Below are positions 12,627 to 24,460 of a stretch of 64,000 nucleotides of DNA, piece by piece. The stretch's first letter is position 1. Each line of letters starts with the position of its first letter. The translations under genes were made by a program, and so were the position numbers. The notes below the pieces were generated by a model. That model saw nothing but the letters and a program-made list of their open reading frames with translations. It ran no database searches and had not been told where the DNA came from. The stretch covers positions 103,434,587 to 103,498,586 of the forward strand of contig CM043964.1 of NCBI GenBank assembly GCA_014529385.2, given 5' to 3'. This DNA comes from Adiantum capillus-veneris (Eukaryota; Streptophyta; Polypodiopsida; Polypodiales; Pteridaceae).

Positions 12627-13017
12627 ATTCTCTTGCAACATAATGTCTCCAAAGGGTAATAAATTTCTAAAATCACCACGGAAGGGAACTATAAGTCTTT
12701 CTTCACCACATTTAGCTATCAAATAGAAGTTCTCTTATTTTTTGAAGATGAACCCTGAATCTTGTCCAAAGCTCCATCTATGGTTGGCGCAAACATGAGG
12801 GTGTGCTAACAAGGTGAGTTACCAATGATCCTTTGAACTGTAGGATTATTAATAATCCTAAGATCACAAGTGCAAACATGCTTACCCAGTTCACCAAAAT
12901 TTCACTGAAGTCTTTGCAAAATAATCAACTACACAAGAACACTCTGGAATAGCACTGTTTTGTAAAAGTCATTGTTGTAAATATGATTCATAATAGGTTG
13001 ATGATATGTCCATCCTA
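12627..13017. other. gene-free flank of family B LTR
   Basis: No ORF, domain or repeat recognised between the 96-bp duplication and the outer end of the minus-strand family B LTR. Confidence 0.4.
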
Positions 13018-14665
13018 TCATAACATTTTTTGTAATGGAATTAGGCTAATAACATTGATTGTAGCAGAATTAAAATAACACTAGTGAGCATTTCATTAAG
13101 AGAATAACTAATGAAGGTAGAGAGGAAGTGCTTGATTAAAGATAGCAATATAAACATTATACCTAGTTAGCTTGGCATGAACAATACTTGTAACAGAGAG
13201 AGAACTATAAAAATTGACAACAGTTGAGGACTAGATTTACTTGGAGCCAGTCCCCCTTCCAAAAGGCTTTTGTATTATATGTTCTCCCATAAAGAGAGAC
13301 TTGGTACAATACATTCTTTGTGTTCCTTGAGACCTTGTTGATGCCATGAAGATGGAAAGGTTCATGCACCAAGATTGTGCCAAAAACAAAAATTAACCTT
13401 ACTCTTGCAATAACATAAACGTGTCCTCGGCATCAATCCCAAGACCTCAAACACCTTCAAAGTGAAGGGAGTTGGCAGGGAGTGAGGAAAGTGAAGAGGA
13501 GGAAGATGTAACATATGAGAAAGAAGTATTCTCCTCACATATCATTACTCTTAGAGCATAGCTTAGCATAGTACTGGAGATTGAGAAGATGATGAGCATG
13601 CTTTGAAGCTTGACTCTTGCTTGGATTTGCATTCCATAGCCAAGAGATGTTTGTGTAGGCTTTCAACTTCTCAAGCTTTGCTTCACACATCATGAGAGTG
13701 TGTGTGTGTGTGTGTGGGCTCGTGGGCTACAAGAGAGAGCAAGAGAGGGGTTGACCTAGCTAGTTTACTCTTGCGTGAGGCCTATTGACTCCATCTTGGT
13801 GCTAGCCAATGAGAGGTTGAAGTCATATCAAGCAAGGGGTGTAGCATTGTGACAAGTGTCCTCCTTTAGCCCTTTGAGAGTGAGCTTAATTCATTATTTA
13901 ATTGAAGATAAATTCTTATTGGCTCTCAAGATCCACCGACCAATAGGAATTAACCTTACATATGGTATGCTCAATTCTCATTGAACCCCTTGGTAGACTG
14001 TTCAATAGGAATAAAATAGGTCCTAATTCTTATTAGTTCGTTTAATGGACCATCCATAAGGTTTAAGCTTGTTTTTATTAATCTTAATTCTCATTGGTAC
14101 ATCACATTGGCCATCCAATAGGATTTAGGCTTCATTGAGGGCAACATGTCTAGGGGCCTGACATGCGTCCTATATGCTTTATGTGAAAGGGGTGAGTCTT
14201 GGTGAGTGCGTGCGTGCGTGCGGGTGTGTGTGTGTGTGTGTGTCCTCTCTCACCCCCCTACAAGGAGGGCTCACCCCATGCAAGTGGGAGCTCCACTTGG
14301 CCACTTGCACCCACTAGGTAACCTTAGTTTCCACAATCAAGATTTAAATTACCTATCATAGGCAATGGTCTAGCCCAATGGTCCTAGCCCTAAGGACTTT
14401 TAGCACTAACCTTTGGAGGCTTTCATGAAGCTTATCCTAAGGTCGTTTAAATCTCCATTAATTGTACATTTCTCTTTGGTATACCTCTCTCCATTTGGAG
14501 CCTTATTGAGATAAGCTTATCTCCCCTCTTGGTCCCTTGCTAAGAATAGATCTAGCAGCACATATCAATATTCTAGCTCTTGTTCCCTTTTATCTTCCCA
14601 TATTAAATTATCATTTTAGTATGGGAAAATCATTTGGGATAGGTAGATATTTGATTTTATGACAT
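13018..14665 (-). repeat. 3' LTR of family B minus copy
   Basis: The inner border is exact: on the minus strand the sequence TGTCATAA follows a polypurine tract, as at 51141 in the plus copy. The outer border near 13018 is set by alignment to the plus-copy LTR end (TGTTACA) and is accurate to a few bases. Length is about 1648 bp, close to the 1617 bp of the plus-copy 3' LTR. It keeps the segment (about 13365-14110) that the plus-copy 5' LTR has lost. TG-rich microsatellites lie at about 13697-13716 and 14205-14242. Confidence 0.85.
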
Positions 14666-14682
14666 TACTACTCTCTTGAAAT
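14666..14682 (-). other. polypurine tract of family B minus copy
   Basis: The minus strand reads TTTCAAGAGAGTAGTAA directly before the LTR start, matching the plus copy's TTTCAAGAGAGAGGTAA (51124-51140). Confidence 0.75.
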
Positions 14683-15059
14683 CATAGTCGTCCTAGACTA
14701 TGAGGTAGAGAAGGTAAAGCCTAGTCATTAGTTCATGGTTTCCTAGCGGGTAAAGGATCATTTCTACCCTACGACATCATTCCAGAATGGATGACTAATC
14801 CATTTGGTTCTTGAGAGACATGTTTTTGCAAGCATGTCTGCTCTTTTAGTCCATATCATACTTCCAAAGTAGAGTGACAAATTCTACTTGGTGTTTGGGA
14901 GATGTCGTCGCCACAAACATGATTGTAAGCATGCATACTTCTTAAATTTGTGCACAATAAAAGAAAAAGAGAGAGTCTCATAAGACAAAGACATTGTTCA
15001 TTCAAAATGCATTTACATTTGCTTACTCTAGTGTAGCATTGTAAGCATTGACAAGGTGC

Positions 15060-15490
15060 ATATTATCCTTAAGTTGTGTTCCTTGCATCCATCTAGCATC
15101 TTCAAAATGATAATTCTTGAATATAATAAGATACCATCGGATAATCTTACCATGTCTTAGCACCTTGTCTTCATGTCAAAGGACGGATTTGGGTTGAAGC
15201 ACCTCTTCTTGATCCTCGATCTTTGAAGGGTCTTCATTTATTGGTTTTGTTGGTGGCTCTCCTTTGTAGGCTTGAGTAGGATCACATGAAAAGCATTGTG
15301 TATGAGCCAATGATTGGGAAACTTTAATTGATAATCCATCTTGTTGATTGGCTTAAGAATTTGAAAAGGATTGTAGTATCTTTTTGTTAACTTATCATAA
15401 TACTTATGTTGGCCTGTAGGATTCTTGCCCCATTGTTTGCCTTAAACGAGCCTTGGGGAATTTTAGCAAGACCCAATCATTTTTCTTAAA
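15060..15490 (-). pseudogene. integrase C-terminus and chromodomain remnant, family B minus copy
   Basis: Translation in shifting frames gives NAFHV, LLKP and a decayed KIEDQEEV...IIRWYL...DARWMQ. The same motifs are intact at 50397-50771. The region would be the integrase C-terminal GPY/F part followed by a chromodomain that guides integration to marked chromatin in chromoviruses. Frame changes leave no continuous protein. Confidence 0.65.
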
Positions 15491-15492
15491 AG

Positions 15493-16320
15493 CTAAGGCA
15501 CTTTTGTGCTTGTTAGCAGTATCCTTTTGCCTTTGCTGTGAGGTGGATATAGCCTCTTTAATCTTTCAAAAAGATTCTTGTAGATCTCAGCTATACTCAT
15601 CAGTGGGGCGAAGATATTCCCATGTACATTGAGTAGCAAGGGACTTTTAGATATTTCCTCTATGACCTCGAGAGGTGCCTTTCCTGAAGAAGTATGTACA
15701 ATGTTACTATACGCATACTCTACAAGGGGTAAGTACTTCTCCCATTGCAAGCATTGATCTACTTCCATGACGTAGGTTTTTAGTAGATCTAGAATTGTAA
15801 GGTTAGCTATCTCACTTTGACCATCCGTTTGTGGGTGATAGGCCAAAGAGAAATTTAACCTTGTACCTAGGTTCTCAAAGAGATCCTTCCAAAAATTACT
15901 GGTCATTCTAGGATCTCTATTTGACACTATAGATGTTGGCAAGCCATGGTATTTGAAATTCTGGGATATGAAGAGGGTTGCCATTTGGTGTGCCTTAATA
16001 GTCTTTTTGATAGGTATAAAATGTGCTTGTTTGCTAAACCTATCGACTATTGTCCGTATTCCTATATTGCCATGGATAGGCTTGGACAATCCAAAGATAA
16101 AATGCATGGATATGCTCTCCCATGGTGAATTAGGAATTGGAAATGGCTTTGCTTCCCTCTATCATACTTCATCTTTTAGAACATGACGCATTTTGAAACA
16201 TACTCTTTTATGTCTACTTTCATGGTGTGCCAATAGAAGTAGGTCTCTACTCCTCAAAGAGTAGGTTGAATCCCTCTATGCCCTGCATAAGGAGGAGCAT
16301 GGGATTCATAAATTACTTTC
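15493..16320 (-). pseudogene. integrase core, family B minus copy
   Basis: The open stretch 15493-16107 holds the DDE core. It starts just after the first aspartate region (MHFIFGLSKPIHGN, where the usual MDF has become MHF) and continues through TIVDRFSKQAHFIP and SNRDPRMTSNFW. The last contains the second catalytic aspartate region. HPQTDGQSEIANL carries the glutamate. The loss of the first catalytic aspartate (D to H) would by itself inactivate it. The upstream zinc-binding part around 16200-16320 is broken by stops. Confidence 0.85.
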
Positions 16321-17005
16321 TCTCATGAAGTGAGTCAGTAACACATAGCCTATTTCCATAGAGGAGATAACTATCCTGCAAGGTGAATGGTTCCTCTTCT
16401 TAGCTAAGGCAAGGGATGAAATGACATCCTTGAAATCGGGGTCAGTAGCATACTCGTCTATCATAAAAGATAGATCATCATGAGTTTCTATAAATACCAC
16501 ACTTGCTCTTGGCCATCGTGATATTGCATTGACCACTTGATTGTGCTTGCCATCAATGTGAGCAATATGAAAATTAAATTGCAAAAGAAAATTTGCCCAC
16601 CTCATTTGTTTGTTGTGGAGAGCTTGGTTTGTGTCATGAAATACTTAAGGCTTTGGTGATCCGTGCGTAGGATGAATGGAGTCCCCAAAAGATAGTGCTT
16701 CCATGAGTCTAGGGCATGTAGAACAACTAGTAGCTCCTTTTCATATATACCCAATACTCGCTCATCAGATTGAGTCTTAAACTCTTGTATGCTATGGCAT
16801 GCACTTCTTGAAGCAAAACTGCTCCAAGGCAATCTCCACAAGCATCACATTGGACCTTAAATGGCTTTGAGAGATCCGACAATGTAAGCACAGGTTGAGA
16901 GATAAGTTTCTCTTTGATCTTGTCAAAAGCATCTTGCTCTTTTTTAGTCCATGTATACCTAATGTTCTTTTTTGTTAAGTCATGTAATGGTCCTGCTATT
17001 AGCAA
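16306..17005 (-). pseudogene. RNase H, family B minus copy
   Basis: Three overlapping open pieces (16306-16605, 16602-16841, 16727-17005) give the RT thumb/RNase H link (RYTWTKKEQDAFDKIKEKL) and the first RNase H aspartate motif (VQCDACGDCLGAVLLQE). Further on are FILRTDHQSLKYF and the end motif HIDGKHNQVVNAISRWPR. The domain removes RNA from the RNA-DNA hybrid. One or two frameshifts separate the pieces. Confidence 0.85.
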
Positions 17006-18130
17006 TAATTTCTCTATGAAGCGTCTATACTATGCACACATACGTATAAAGCTTCGTAGTTCGTGTAGACTCCTTGGGTTAGGCTATCCTTTTATTACCT
17101 CTAGCTTTGTCGATCCATTCGGATGCCGTCTTGAGAGATAATGTGACCTAAGTATTGAATCCCTTGTAGAAAAAAATTCACTTTTCTTTCGATTAATGAA
17201 AAATTTATTCTCTCTTAGAACTTGAAAGATTACCTAGAGATGTTGCTTATGCTCAAGAGAATTGGAGTAGATAATGATATCATCAAAGAATACTCTAGGA
17301 AAGTTGCAATGGGGCCTAAATATTTTCTCCATTAAGTGGTTGAATGTGATCTTGTCAAGCCAAAAGGCATGACAAGATATGAAGTAGGTAGACCCTTGTA
17401 ATTTATCAAATAGATCTTCTACTTGTGGCACGAGAAATCTATTTTTAATAGTGATTCTATTTAGTGCTCTATAGTTGACACACATACAATATGTGTCTTC
17501 TTTCTTTTGGACTAGAAGGATTGGTGAACAAAATGGTGAAGAGCTAGGCCTCACCATCCCCCTTTCTACCAGTTCATGAACTTGCCTCATAATCTCCTCT
17601 TGTTGAGCTTGTGAAACTTGATAAGGAGGCTTATTAGGCGGTAAGCTCCCTGGTAGAAGCTCTATTGCATGATCATCATCCCCTCGTTTTGGATGTAACT
17701 CTCTAGGGATATCATCAATAAAAACATCTTGGAATTTACTTAGGAAATTAGACAACTTTAATTCCTCTTTTTTGCCACCATTTTTATATAGTAAAACATT
17801 AAGATCATTTACAGATTCCTTAACAAAAATCATGTACGCAAAAATTGGGCTTTTCATTGACTTATCAAAAGCAAGAGTATTTACAAGGGGTATGGTGTTA
17901 CCCGACTCATTAACATCTATGTATATATTCTTTTCCCTGTACTTGAAATATATTCTCCTTTCATGGACCATGGTGCCCCTAAGATAACATCTTCATGTTG
18001 GAGAGGGGAGACGAAAAAGTCCTCTTTGTCAATGTAGCTTTGGACATGAAACCTCAATTTCTCAATCAAGGGAGTAACGAAGGAGTCTTGTCCCTTGAAA
18101 GCCCCATCAACCATCACAGTGTCTCCCATC
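17006..18130 (-). pseudogene. protease and RT, family B minus copy
   Basis: The second protease motif (VILGAPW) lies at about 17990 in the open piece 17917-18129. RT follows in 17234-17971: PPNKPPYQVS, then FCSPILLVQKKEDTYCMCVNYRALNRI, then the catalytic loop VFFDDIIIYSN. The middle palm region after STYFISCH is missing (about 60 residues lost before WLDKITFNHLMEKIF), so motif A with its catalytic aspartate is gone. This copy cannot polymerise. Confidence 0.85.
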
Positions 18131-19043
18131 TTGAAAAGATTGTATGCCTAATTTTGTGACCAATTCCATTGATATAAATTTGTGAGTTGAGCCAAGGTCA
18201 AAAAGGATAAAAGCATCATGTCCTCTCACCTTTTCCCAAGCATAGGAAAGGGGAGATCCTTTGCAATGATCACCCCCTTTTGGAGTTTCAATCATAGAAG
18301 CTCTAGGTGTCTCATTGTGTGCATTTCTTTGGGGGCAAGTACGATAGCCATGTCCTTGCTCCCCGCACTTAAAGCACTTGTTGTCTTTGCAAAAACACTC
18401 AAGCTCTTCAAGGGAGAGTCTATTCTTACCTTTGTAGACTCCTTTCTCCTTAGCTTTTTTGTTTTTGTTGATAGAGTTGCCTTTAGAATAATTTTGAGCA
18501 TCGTTCTTCTCTCTAGGCTCATTTTGGTCTTTAGTTTCCATGGGCTTGAAATTCCTCTTAGCCCCTTGTTGGAAATTAATTCATGAAGCGACCATAGTAT
18601 GATGTATGACCATCGAAATTGTCCTAGGTCTTTGAGAATTGACATATTCTGCCATGTTTTCAAATAGCCCAGCACAAAACTATTGTTTTTGTGCACCAAG
18701 ATCTATTTTTTGGTAGACACTGGCTTTGAGATGCAAATCTTAAAACTTGTCCACATACTTGTGGATAGACTTGTAGGGAGACAGATTCAAACTTTTCCAT
18801 TCGGTAAGAACTTTGTCTTCGGAATCGCTTGCAAGAAACTGATTTGTTATGGAAGCTCTAAGGGCTTTCCATGCCCTTGGAGCTTTGCCATTAGCTCGTA
18901 GACTAGCCCACCATTGTCTGATAGGCTTTTGAAAGTGCATAGCTACATGTCATAGCTTAGAGGACTCTGTAAAGCCCTCATCTCCAAAGGTTGCATCAAA
19001 TTGCTGGATAAAGGCCAAGACTTTGTCCATAGCACCAAAGGTT
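18107..19043 (-). pseudogene. gag with zinc knuckle and protease start, family B minus copy
   Basis: The gag core is visible at 18740-19035 (VLAFIQQFD, MHFQKPIRQWWASLRA, YKSIHKYVDKF). A nucleocapsid zinc knuckle (CFKCGEQGHGYRTC, C-x2-C-x4-H-x4-C) lies at about 18330-18375. The protease active-site region, changed to FDLGSTHKFIS, is at about 18180-18210. Homology with the plus copy ends abruptly near 19043, where a different element starts. Confidence 0.85.
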
Positions 19044-19129
19044 GTTGACACACACATGCATCAGCACGTAGCCGATCAGGGCAGGGTCCTCCTGGTCATG
19101 GACAAGGTCCGTCTCTAGACTCTCTACAC

Positions 19130-20100
19130 TCTCATTGTGAAGGAGGTGGACGACTTGTTGAAAAATACAAAGCCCCACCAACTTTTAAGGGAGAGGACCA
19201 AGAGCGCAATAAGGATGCAGTGAATATCTTTCTCAGCAAGTGGGATGGAATTCACACCTTACGGCGTACTCTGGATGTAGTCAGAGCACTGTAGACAAGT
19301 CTGACTCTAGAAGGCAAGGCCTATAAAGGGTGGATGTCTCCCAAGGAGAAGAATGTCATACCACAAAGTTGGACAGACTTTGAGGCTATGTTTAGAAAAG
19401 AGTTCTTGCCCATGAATGAGGCAGATAGAAATTGGACGGCTTGGGACATGTGTTCCATGCACCAACACCCATCATTGTTTGAATATCTATCGCACTATCG
19501 TGATGTTATCCTCAAGTTGGAAGGGCTAGACACCTTTCAACAAGTACATGGGTTTATTCATGGTCTGACGCCAAAGCTTAAGAAGCACGTCAAGAGTGAG
19601 GACCCTAAAACACTTGAGGAGGCCATAGTGAAAGCTCACATTCATGATGATCCAGATGAGAAAAGATCACATAGTACTCATGTGCCTACTAATACACATG
19701 GTAATACACGCACACAGCATGGGCACAATAAAAGGAAATTTATAGTAGCCAACTGTAAAGTAGCTAAAAAACCCAAGGGGTCTTGAGAGCCTCTCTCTCC
19801 TAAGGAATTTTAGAAGGCTAAAAAAGAGAAGTTATGTTTTCAATGCTTGGGAAGCGGCCATGGAAAAAAGGATTGTCCCAAGGGGAAATCTACTGCTCAA
19901 GGCAAGGAGAAAGCAGTGCACACAGTGCAGTTGTTGCCTCTTGAGTCTTCCTCACATTTCTCCAAGGTGGAGGTAACACACATCAAGGTGGTGCATGAAT
20001 GCTGTATCACAGATTCCATGTGGCAACAGACCTTCGGTCCACATGAGCTAGTGCGTATGCACGGATCTCTTCAAGGGCACAAGGTGCGTATCTTGGTAGA
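19130..20100 (+). pseudogene. gag with zinc knuckle, family A copy 2
   Basis: The gag core is open at 19334-19786 (FEAMFRKEFLP, YLSHYRDVILKLEGLDTFQQVHGF, AHIHDDPDEK). It is followed by a clean zinc knuckle CFQCLGSGHGKKDC at 19835-19876 and a lysine-rich tail. One stop (about 19786) and frame breaks near 19250 interrupt it. It would form the particle core and bind RNA. Confidence 0.85.
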
Positions 20101-21970
20101 TGACGTGCTACTCACAATTTCATTCACTACAGATTAGTGAAAAGACTCAAATTGCCCCAAACTCCAAGTTCCCACCACTACAAGGTAGCAATGATGAACG
20201 AGTATGATGCCGAAGTATGGGATACTCAAGTTAGAGCTGTACCGTTGGAAATTCAAGGCTATTCCACATCCTTGGATTTCCATGTTATGAACATGGAGCG
20301 GCAGATGTGGTACTTGGTAGAGAGTGGTTGCATAGCCTAGGACCATCATTGAAGCATAGCTACGAGCACAACATTTTGATGTTTGAATCCCATGGCACAC
20401 ATGTATTGTTGTTAGGAGAGAAGGATGTGCCTTCCTTACCAGTTTACAGAGCTTATGAAGCTCACTTTTGGCAATGAAATAGAAGAAGTTTTCTTGTGTT
20501 ACTCATTGTGTCATTTTCTTTCAAATGTTGAATCTTTTAAAAATTCCTCAACGCCGCATGCTTCTCTCTCTTCTCTTCCAGCAATGGCTACTTCTCGCTC
20601 TTCTCAACAACAAGCAAAGGTTGCTAGTCAGTTAAAAGATTTATTAATGGAATTTCAAGATGTTTTTCCTAATGATTTAGCATCAAGATTACCGCCGACA
20701 CGATCTGTGCAACATGGCATAGACGTGATTGCAGGCAGTAAACCAATCAGTAAACCACCATATAGAATGAGTCATTCTGAGGCTGCTAAGGTGGAACATT
20801 AGCTTGCTGACTATCTTAGCAGAGGGTTTATTCAACCAAGTTCTTCACCATGGGGTTCTCCTATCCTATTGTGAAGAAAAAGGATGGTAGTATGCATATG
20901 TGCGTAGACTACCCCTGGTTAAACGCGGTCACTGTTAAGAACAAGTACCCATTACCACGATTAGATGAGCTGTTCGACAAGCTCACTCATGCTCGTATTT
21001 TTACAAAGATCGACTTGCGGTCAGGCTATCACCAAGTATGTATTTGTCTTGCTGATATACCCAAAACTTCATTTTGAACAAGGTTTGGGCATTTCGAGTT
21101 TTTGGTTATGCCTTTTGGGTTAACCAATGCGCCTGCTACTTTCATGACACTCATGGGATAGTGTCTTGAGACCGTACTTGGGCAAGTTTGTTATCATTTT
21201 TCTTGATGACATTCTTGTATACAGTGCTTCTGAGGAAGAGCACTTGCAACATCTGAGGCAGGTGCTAAGAGTAAATAGCTTATATGCCAAAGAATCAAAG
21301 TGTGATTTTCTCAAGGAGGAAATTCACTATCTAGGCCATGTTATCTCAGCTAATGGGCTGCACATGGATCAATCCAAAGTGGATGCCGTTCGGAGGTGGC
21401 CTTCTCCTAAAAATCTGGAAGAGTTACAGATTTTCTTGGGATTTGCAAGTTTTTATCGAAGGTTCATTAAAAAATATGCTCATATTGATGTTCCAATGAC
21501 GGACTAGCTGAAAAGCAAAGGAAAAACCTTCCAGTGGGGTGCCACTCAGCAGCAAAGTTTTGATACACTCAAGGATGCATTAGCTATAGCTCCTATTCTA
21601 GCTACTATGGATCCTTTGAAGCCATTTGTTTTGGAAATGGATGCTAGTAACCGTGCTATTGGAGCAGTCCTTCTACAGGAGGGGAGGCCAATTGCATTTA
21701 AAATCAAGAAGCTTGATTCAACACAACAAATTATTATGCTTATGAATGCGAACTCTACGCAATAGTGTCCGTCTTAAAGACACGGTGGCATTATTTATAT
21801 GGAGCTCAGTTTGAGATTGTGTTTGACCACAAAAGCATAAAATGGTTTACACAACAAACCAACTTGAAGGGTCAAAAGACCAGGTGGGCTGGGATTCTTT
21901 AGAAGTATGACGCAAAGATTTGGTATCGTAAAGGACGATACAATGTGGTGGCTGATGCTCTTAGTCGTAT
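20060..21970 (+). pseudogene. protease, RT and RNase H, family A copy 2
   Basis: The protease is decayed (ILVDDVLL in place of the D-S-G motif at about 20093). RT is recognisable from KPPYRMS (20750) through [34 protein letters not shown] in the open piece 20850-21077. It continues with [10 protein letters not shown] and the catalytic FLDDILVYS at about 21198-21225, and the connection YRRFIKKYAHI near 21450. RNase H (EMDASNRAIGAVLLQEG) starts near 21635 and stops at ADALSR next to 21970. Four or more stops or frameshifts. Confidence 0.85.
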
Positions 21971-22295
21971 TGTTAAAGGCACAGACATTCAGAATAGACA
22001 AACACGGGAATCAGAATGGAACTGAAACTGGAACAGAACACAAAAACTGAAAACAAACTAATTCCGCCATAACTTCCGCTTTCACATTCCCAAGAAGACA
22101 CTGATCGACAGTTACATAGTTGGAGAATACTAATAGGCAATGCCCTTTCCCAAGAACACCCCTTGGGATCCCAAAAGTACAAAAGTTGATATTCCGAATT
22201 CCATTACGGTAAAACATCCAAAATTCCCTAGGCTTAACACCTGGCACAGCCCGGTGGCTAGATCCATAGGCTGACCTGGACCGACAATCCCTTGA
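21971..22295 (-). repeat. possible remnant of 3' LTR of Tat-like element
   Basis: Non-coding sequence between the stop of the 3' ORF and the border with family A copy 2. On the plus strand it begins TGTT, as does the segment right of the PBS-like site at 29224. Beyond this the two show only weak resemblance (scattered words such as AATCAGAA). It may be a shortened LTR or simply 3' untranslated sequence. Confidence 0.3.
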
Positions 22296-24460
22296 TCAAG
22301 TAATTTGCTCCCCAGCATCCCCTTCTGCATCTGTCTCCAAAGCCTTTTCTGCTGCAATATCCGAATCCGCTTGCTTTTCCACCTCTGCTTCCACCTGCTT
22401 TTCCACTTCCGATTCCACTCCTCCTATTACATTCCGATTTAGTCCCAAAACATCACTACTCAGCTTTGTTGTCCACTTACTCAGATCCCCTGCATTTACT
22501 TCAATCCCCTTGCTTTTGTTCTTCAACTCCTCCATCTCTGCAACTAGTTTCTCATTCTCCATCTTCAATGCCTCATTCTCCCTCCTAATGCTCTCCTTTC
22601 CAGCTAGCTGAAACCAATTCTTGAAGCGGTCCGTCGACACTTCCATACGCTCCCTCAAAAGCCTAGTTGCTTTATTCCACATCTCTTGTGCATATTCCAG
22701 CACTTCCTGCTTCAAGATATCCGCATCCGAATCAGCTACCAAGATGCCTATCATTCCCTGGTTCTGCAATGCCGCCTTCTCCATATCCAGCAATGGAGTT
22801 AGTCTATTAATCAGAAAAACATTCTCAGTGGTCAAATCATCCACCTTGTCCCCCAATTCTTTAAATTGCTCATCCACTACAGTCTTCAGTCCATCTGCCC
22901 ACCTAGTAAAATCCTCAGCTACACTCAAAACTTCAGCATTCCTTGCCATAGCCTCAGTTGTATTCCTCTTAACCTCCTCCTGCAATCTTTCCTTATCCAA
23001 CCTCTCTTCAAATAACTGCATCCTGACTTTCTGCATTTCCCATTCTGGAATAGCACTACACTTATGTTCCATCTTCTCAGCTTCCATCATACTAAGCGCC
23101 GCATCCTGATTCTGTAGGAACTCATTCAAATGAGTCAAACAGTTAGCTGCCTCTTCCACAGAGAAAATCCCCCTGGCCTCATAACTATTACTGCTACCTG
23201 CCTTAACTTTCAAACTTTCCGGAACACTCTTCTCCGTAGCTCCACCCATTCCTTTCATAAATAGTGTGACCTTCTTACCTTTGGACTCCAACTTCTTAGA
23301 TTCTGACTCCATGGTGAAACTGTTCAACTTTGATTCAGACTCCTCCAAACCCTTCCAAGAAACTTTAAAAGGTGGTTTGCCTTTTTCAACTGTTGGAGAC
23401 CCCAACAACAACTTCCTCCACTTCATTCCACATAATGTTCCCTCTTCTTTTGCCACATCTGCAACCGGTGTCTTCAAACCTGTTGCTACTGACAAAACCT
23501 TTAGAACATGCTCAAAAATTGCGGCCAAATAAGGTGCCACTCGGCCCACTGCTGGTGTCCGACGTCGATCTCTCTTTCCAGTAAGCTGCATCCGATCATA
23601 CAACACTGATGCCCAATCAACCTTAATGCCTCTCTCAACCTGAAACAATGGTGCAAAAGCCTCCTTAGACATGTAACGGTCTTTTGCAGAATGCACACCT
23701 TTTCCAAATACCAAAACAAATTTGAAGCTCTGATTCCACCCGCATTCTTCACCATATAGTATGCCTTCGTTCCAACCGGATTTCCAAATTCGCCCTTCAT
23801 CTGAGAATCAGTCACCTTCCTCCCCTTAGCCGGCACAGGTAAACATGGAACTTTGAAAACTTTGGACACCAACCTTGGTGTCAAGCGCACATCCCGTGTA
23901 ATCATCCCATCACTCTCCTTAATCATGTTCCACTGCTGGTCAGCGAACTCATTCTCTGCCCATGTGTCCCAAGGTAGACATGCAAACTCATAAAGGCCTA
24001 TGCGCTTGAGCCATACATGGGTTTCCGCCTCATTTGGGTCGAACGCTGCCATCGCCGTCTCCACACTGCCCTGATCACTCAGAGACTTAGCCTCATCACT
24101 CTCCACCTCGATGTGCTCTTCCTGTTGTTGCCGCGCCTTGAACAGCTCCTCCATCGCCATCTTCATGGACTTGGTGTTCGGCATCGATTCTGACGCATCA
24201 TCCTGCATACCCGCCATCAGCTTTCCCTTAATATTTTCAGAAAACATTTTGCCCTTCTTCTCCGACTTAACAATCAATGAACTGCAACGTTCACACACTT
24301 GGATGTGATCTCCAACTCTTCTCACCACCTTAATCTTATAATGATGAATTTTCTCCTCGATTCGGGCACGCCATGCATGATTCACCCAAAAAATATTCGT
24401 CCTTAAGTGAGTCACATCAACACTAAGCAATTTTTTTAGCCTTAAAATGTGTACCCCCAC
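22296..24460 (-). CDS. extra coiled-coil ORF downstream of integrase (one frameshift)
   Basis: Two overlapping open pieces, 24460-23501 and 23714-22296, read as one protein of about 690-720 residues. A single frame change lies in the T-rich run near 23715-23735. No ATG starts the first piece. The first in-frame ATG is at 24247. The N-terminal half has a globular look (HVWLKRIGLYEFACLPWDTW, ITRDVRLTPRLVSKVFKVP). The C-terminal half is a long charged coiled coil (ENEALKMENEKLVAEMEELK) ending in acidic repeats (EVEKQVEAEVEKQ). I see no signal peptide or membrane segment, so it is not an obvious envelope protein despite sitting in the env-like position. Function unknown. Confidence 0.65.

Larger units (their letters stand above)
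13018..19043 (-). mobile_element. Ty3/gypsy chromovirus, family B, minus copy (5' part missing)
   Basis: Runs on the minus strand from gag (near 19043) through PR, RT, RNase H, IN and a chromodomain remnant to a polypurine tract and a 3' LTR ending near 13018. It matches the complete plus copy at 44562-52757 domain by domain. It is cut inside gag at about 19043, where family A copy 2 begins, so the PBS and 5' LTR are absent. All reading frames are interrupted. Confidence 0.88.
19044..21970 (+). mobile_element. Ty3/gypsy family A copy 2 (both ends missing)
   Basis: Plus-strand copy of the element at 1-4940, running from mid gag to the end of RNase H. Both ends abut minus-strand elements: family B at 19043 and the Tat-like element at 21971. 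It has no LTR, PBS or integrase. It is better preserved than copy 1. Confidence 0.85.

Noticed and set aside
22621-23109. Plus-strand open frame of 162 codons, serine-rich
   Set aside because: Antisense shadow of the coiled-coil ORF of the Tat-like element. Its composition follows from the other strand.
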